A stretch of DNA of 64,000 bases from Gloeobacter morelensis MG652769 (GTDB taxonomy: Bacteria; Cyanobacteriota; Cyanobacteriia; Gloeobacterales; Gloeobacteraceae), in assembly GCF_021018745.1 (NCBI RefSeq), contig NZ_CP063845.1, positions 62,001-126,000 of the forward strand. The letters run 5' to 3'. Below the pieces are notes generated by a model that saw only the letters and a program-made list of their open reading frames with translations, was not told where the DNA came from and did not search any database. The stretch's first letter is position 1. Every line of letters starts with the position of its first letter. Both the position numbers and the translations under genes were made by a program. Positions 62,795 through 64,000 of this stretch are shown here, piece by piece.

Positions 62795-63802
62795 GTGAGA
62801 ATCACGATTTCGGCGTGCAACTTTGGGCAATTCGTCACCGCTTTTCAGGAGTTGACCGGTTGCACCGGCCGGTGCGACGGTGCCGAGTTGACGCTGCGGT
62901 GGCCGCAACAGACAGGCGAAGGTTACTACCACTGGCTCCGGTTGCGCAGCGGCATCGAGCTATTTATCTGCGACTACCAATTGCACCAGCCGGTTACTAT
63001 CGACGCGGAGATTTTGGAGTTTCCCGCGCTGTCGGTGGGTTTTATGGTCTCGGGCCATTTTCGCAGCACCCTGCCCGGTGCCGCCGATCCTCTCATCGAA
63101 GGGCAAGCGGGGCAGAGTGGTCTGTTTTTGTTGCCCGCGCACCGGGAAGTTTCCGAATTACCTGCTGCTGAGCGGCTGCGCTTCGTGGGGATGTCCTTCG
63201 AACCGCGTTTGATCGAGGTTGTCCTCGAAGGGCAGGCGTTGCCGGTCGCCCCGGCGCTGCTGCCCTGGATGGCAGGGCGGGAGTCGCCGCCGTTTTTTCG
63301 TCTGGGCTCTATTACCTCCGCGATGGCCACCGCCCTCGATCAGATTTTGCACTGCCCGTTTGCGGGGGTGACCCGGCAGCTGTTTCTCGAAGGCAAGGCG
63401 CTGGAATTGGTGGCATTGCAACTGGAGCAGACCCTGACCGATGGACCGTCGCCGGCCGCGCACCGTCGGCTGCACAGCGACGACATCGACCGCATCCACC
63501 AGGCGCGCGACATCTTGATTGCCAACCTCGAACACCCGCCAACGTTGCTGGCCCTCGCCCGCCAGGTCGGCCTCAACGACTACAAGCTGAAGCTCGGTTT
63601 TCAGCAGGTCTTCGGCACGACGGCGTTCGGCTACCTGCACGCCCACCGCCTGGAGCAAGCCCGACGGATGCTGGCGGCCCGGCAAATCAATGTCTCGACC
63701 GCCGCCCGCGCCGTGGGCTACACCAACCTCAGCGCCTTCAGCCTCGCCTTCAAGCGCCGCTTCGGGGTGCTGCCGAGTGCCTGGCACTCGCGCCGCAGTT
63801 GA
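62795..63802 (+). CDS. AraC-family regulator, PchR type
   Basis: From GTG 62795 (GGGGG 6 nt upstream) the protein has 335 aa. The N-terminal half has IELFICDYQLHQPV and VGFMVSGHFRSTL. The C-terminal double HTH has PTLLALARQVGLNDYKLKLGF and LSAFSLAFKRRFGVLPSAW. It is the third PchR-type regulator in 15 kb, divergent from the Crp-AraC pair. It precedes a direct-repeat operator and the start of another gene at the right edge. Confidence 0.9.
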   Translation: MRITISACNFGQFVTAFQELTGCTGRCDGAELTLRWPQQTGEGYYHWLRLRSGIELFICDYQLHQPVTIDAEILEFPALSVGFMVSGHFRSTLPGAADPLIEGQAGQSGLFLLPAHREVSELPAAERLRFVGMSFEPRLIEVVLEGQALPVAPALLPWMAGRESPPFFRLGSITSAMATALDQILHCPFAGVTRQLFLEGKALELVALQLEQTLTDGPSPAAHRRLHSDDIDRIHQARDILIANLEHPPTLLALARQVGLNDYKLKLGFQQVFGTTAFGYLHAHRLEQARRMLAARQINVSTAARAVGYTNLSAFSLAFKRRFGVLPSAWHSRRS

Positions 63803-63822
63803 AGGCTTCCGAAAGCAAAGTG

Positions 63823-63859
63823 ATCCGTCCGGCGGTAGTCATAATCCGTTTGACGGTAG
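63823..63859 (+). promoter_or_regulatory. direct-repeat operator, probable AraC/PchR binding site
   Basis: ATCCGTCCGGCGGTAG (63823-63838) and ATCCGTTTGACGGTAG (63844-63859) match at 13 of 16 positions with a 21-bp period. A TTGACA at 63899-63904 without an obvious -10 lies downstream, as expected for an activator-dependent promoter of the gene at 63991. Confidence 0.55.
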
Positions 63860-63990
63860 AAGCGGCGAAGCGCGATCGGCTAACCTCACCCTCAGCAGTT
63901 GACAACCAATAGCAACAAGCCCCCGGGTTCCGCCCGATCCTCTCGGGTGAGATGCCTCAAGATCCATCGCCATACACACAGGAAAAGCGC

Positions 63991-64000
63991 ATGTTGACAG
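63991..64000 (+). CDS. start of a further gene cut by the right edge
   Basis: An ATG at 63991 has AGGAA about 6 nt upstream, and only three codons are visible. Its position after an AraC gene and a direct-repeat site suggests another iron-uptake gene. The product cannot be identified here. Confidence 0.4.

Overview
The window is about 62% G+C and densely coded. The gene content points to a cyanobacterium: a heterocyst-glycolipid/PUFA-type synthase cluster, an NB-ARC/WD40 signalling protein, a Grr cyclophane RiPP operon, an AMIN-domain TonB receptor, and Uma2- and DUF2887-type endonuclease-fold families. The combination looks most like a Gloeobacter (thylakoid-less, early-branching) genome; that identification is inference from gene content, not a database match. 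No tRNA, rRNA, CRISPR array or complete insertion sequence was seen.

Region 1 (1-18.2 kb, minus strand) is one long secondary-lipid/polyketide operon. In transcription order it encodes a 55-aa protein, a KS-AT-ACP synthase, a KR-DH protein, a KS-CLF-AT protein, a PfaD-type enoyl reductase, a free acyl carrier protein, and a type I PKS module (KS-AT-DH-KR-ACP) that runs off the left edge. The first two large genes meet at an in-phase A AAA AAG heptamer with a Shine-Dalgarno-like element upstream. A -1 frameshift there would fuse them into a PfaA-like protein. In the KS-CLF-AT protein the KS nucleophile Cys is replaced by Ser.

Region 2 (18.2-25.8 kb, minus) has a zinc-ribbon protein and a four-gene operon: flavin monooxygenase, purple-acid-type phosphatase, TonB receptor and hot-dog thioesterase. 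Region 3 (26-32.8 kb) has an NB-ARC protein with 14 WD40 repeats, a membrane HEAGH protease, a DUF427 protein, a small secreted protein and a secreted serpin.

Region 4 (32.8-39.3 kb, plus) holds a grrA-grrM-grrP operon (radical-SAM cyclophane peptide). A cobalamin riboswitch follows, controlling a BtuB-like receptor, a two-domain [2Fe-2S] thioredoxin-fold protein and a five-helix membrane protein. Region 5 (39.3-46.7 kb) has a siderophore receptor with a DJ-1/PfpI protein, a frameshifted methyltransferase whose 3' end derives from a dps gene, a possible attenuated small transcript, a beta-propeller secreted protein, a decayed DUF2887 gene and an intact dps.

Region 6 (46.9-64 kb) has an O-methyltransferase/TPR-like/Mn-SOD group. 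It is followed by an iron-uptake island: three AraC (PchR-type) regulators, one Crp-type regulator, two tandem paralogous siderophore receptors and one AMIN-containing receptor. Three direct-repeat sites with a 21-22 bp period and a shared TCCGT core lie upstream of two receptors and of a gene beginning at the right edge. They are good candidates for AraC operators. Together the right half reads as metal/B12 uptake combined with oxidative-stress defence.
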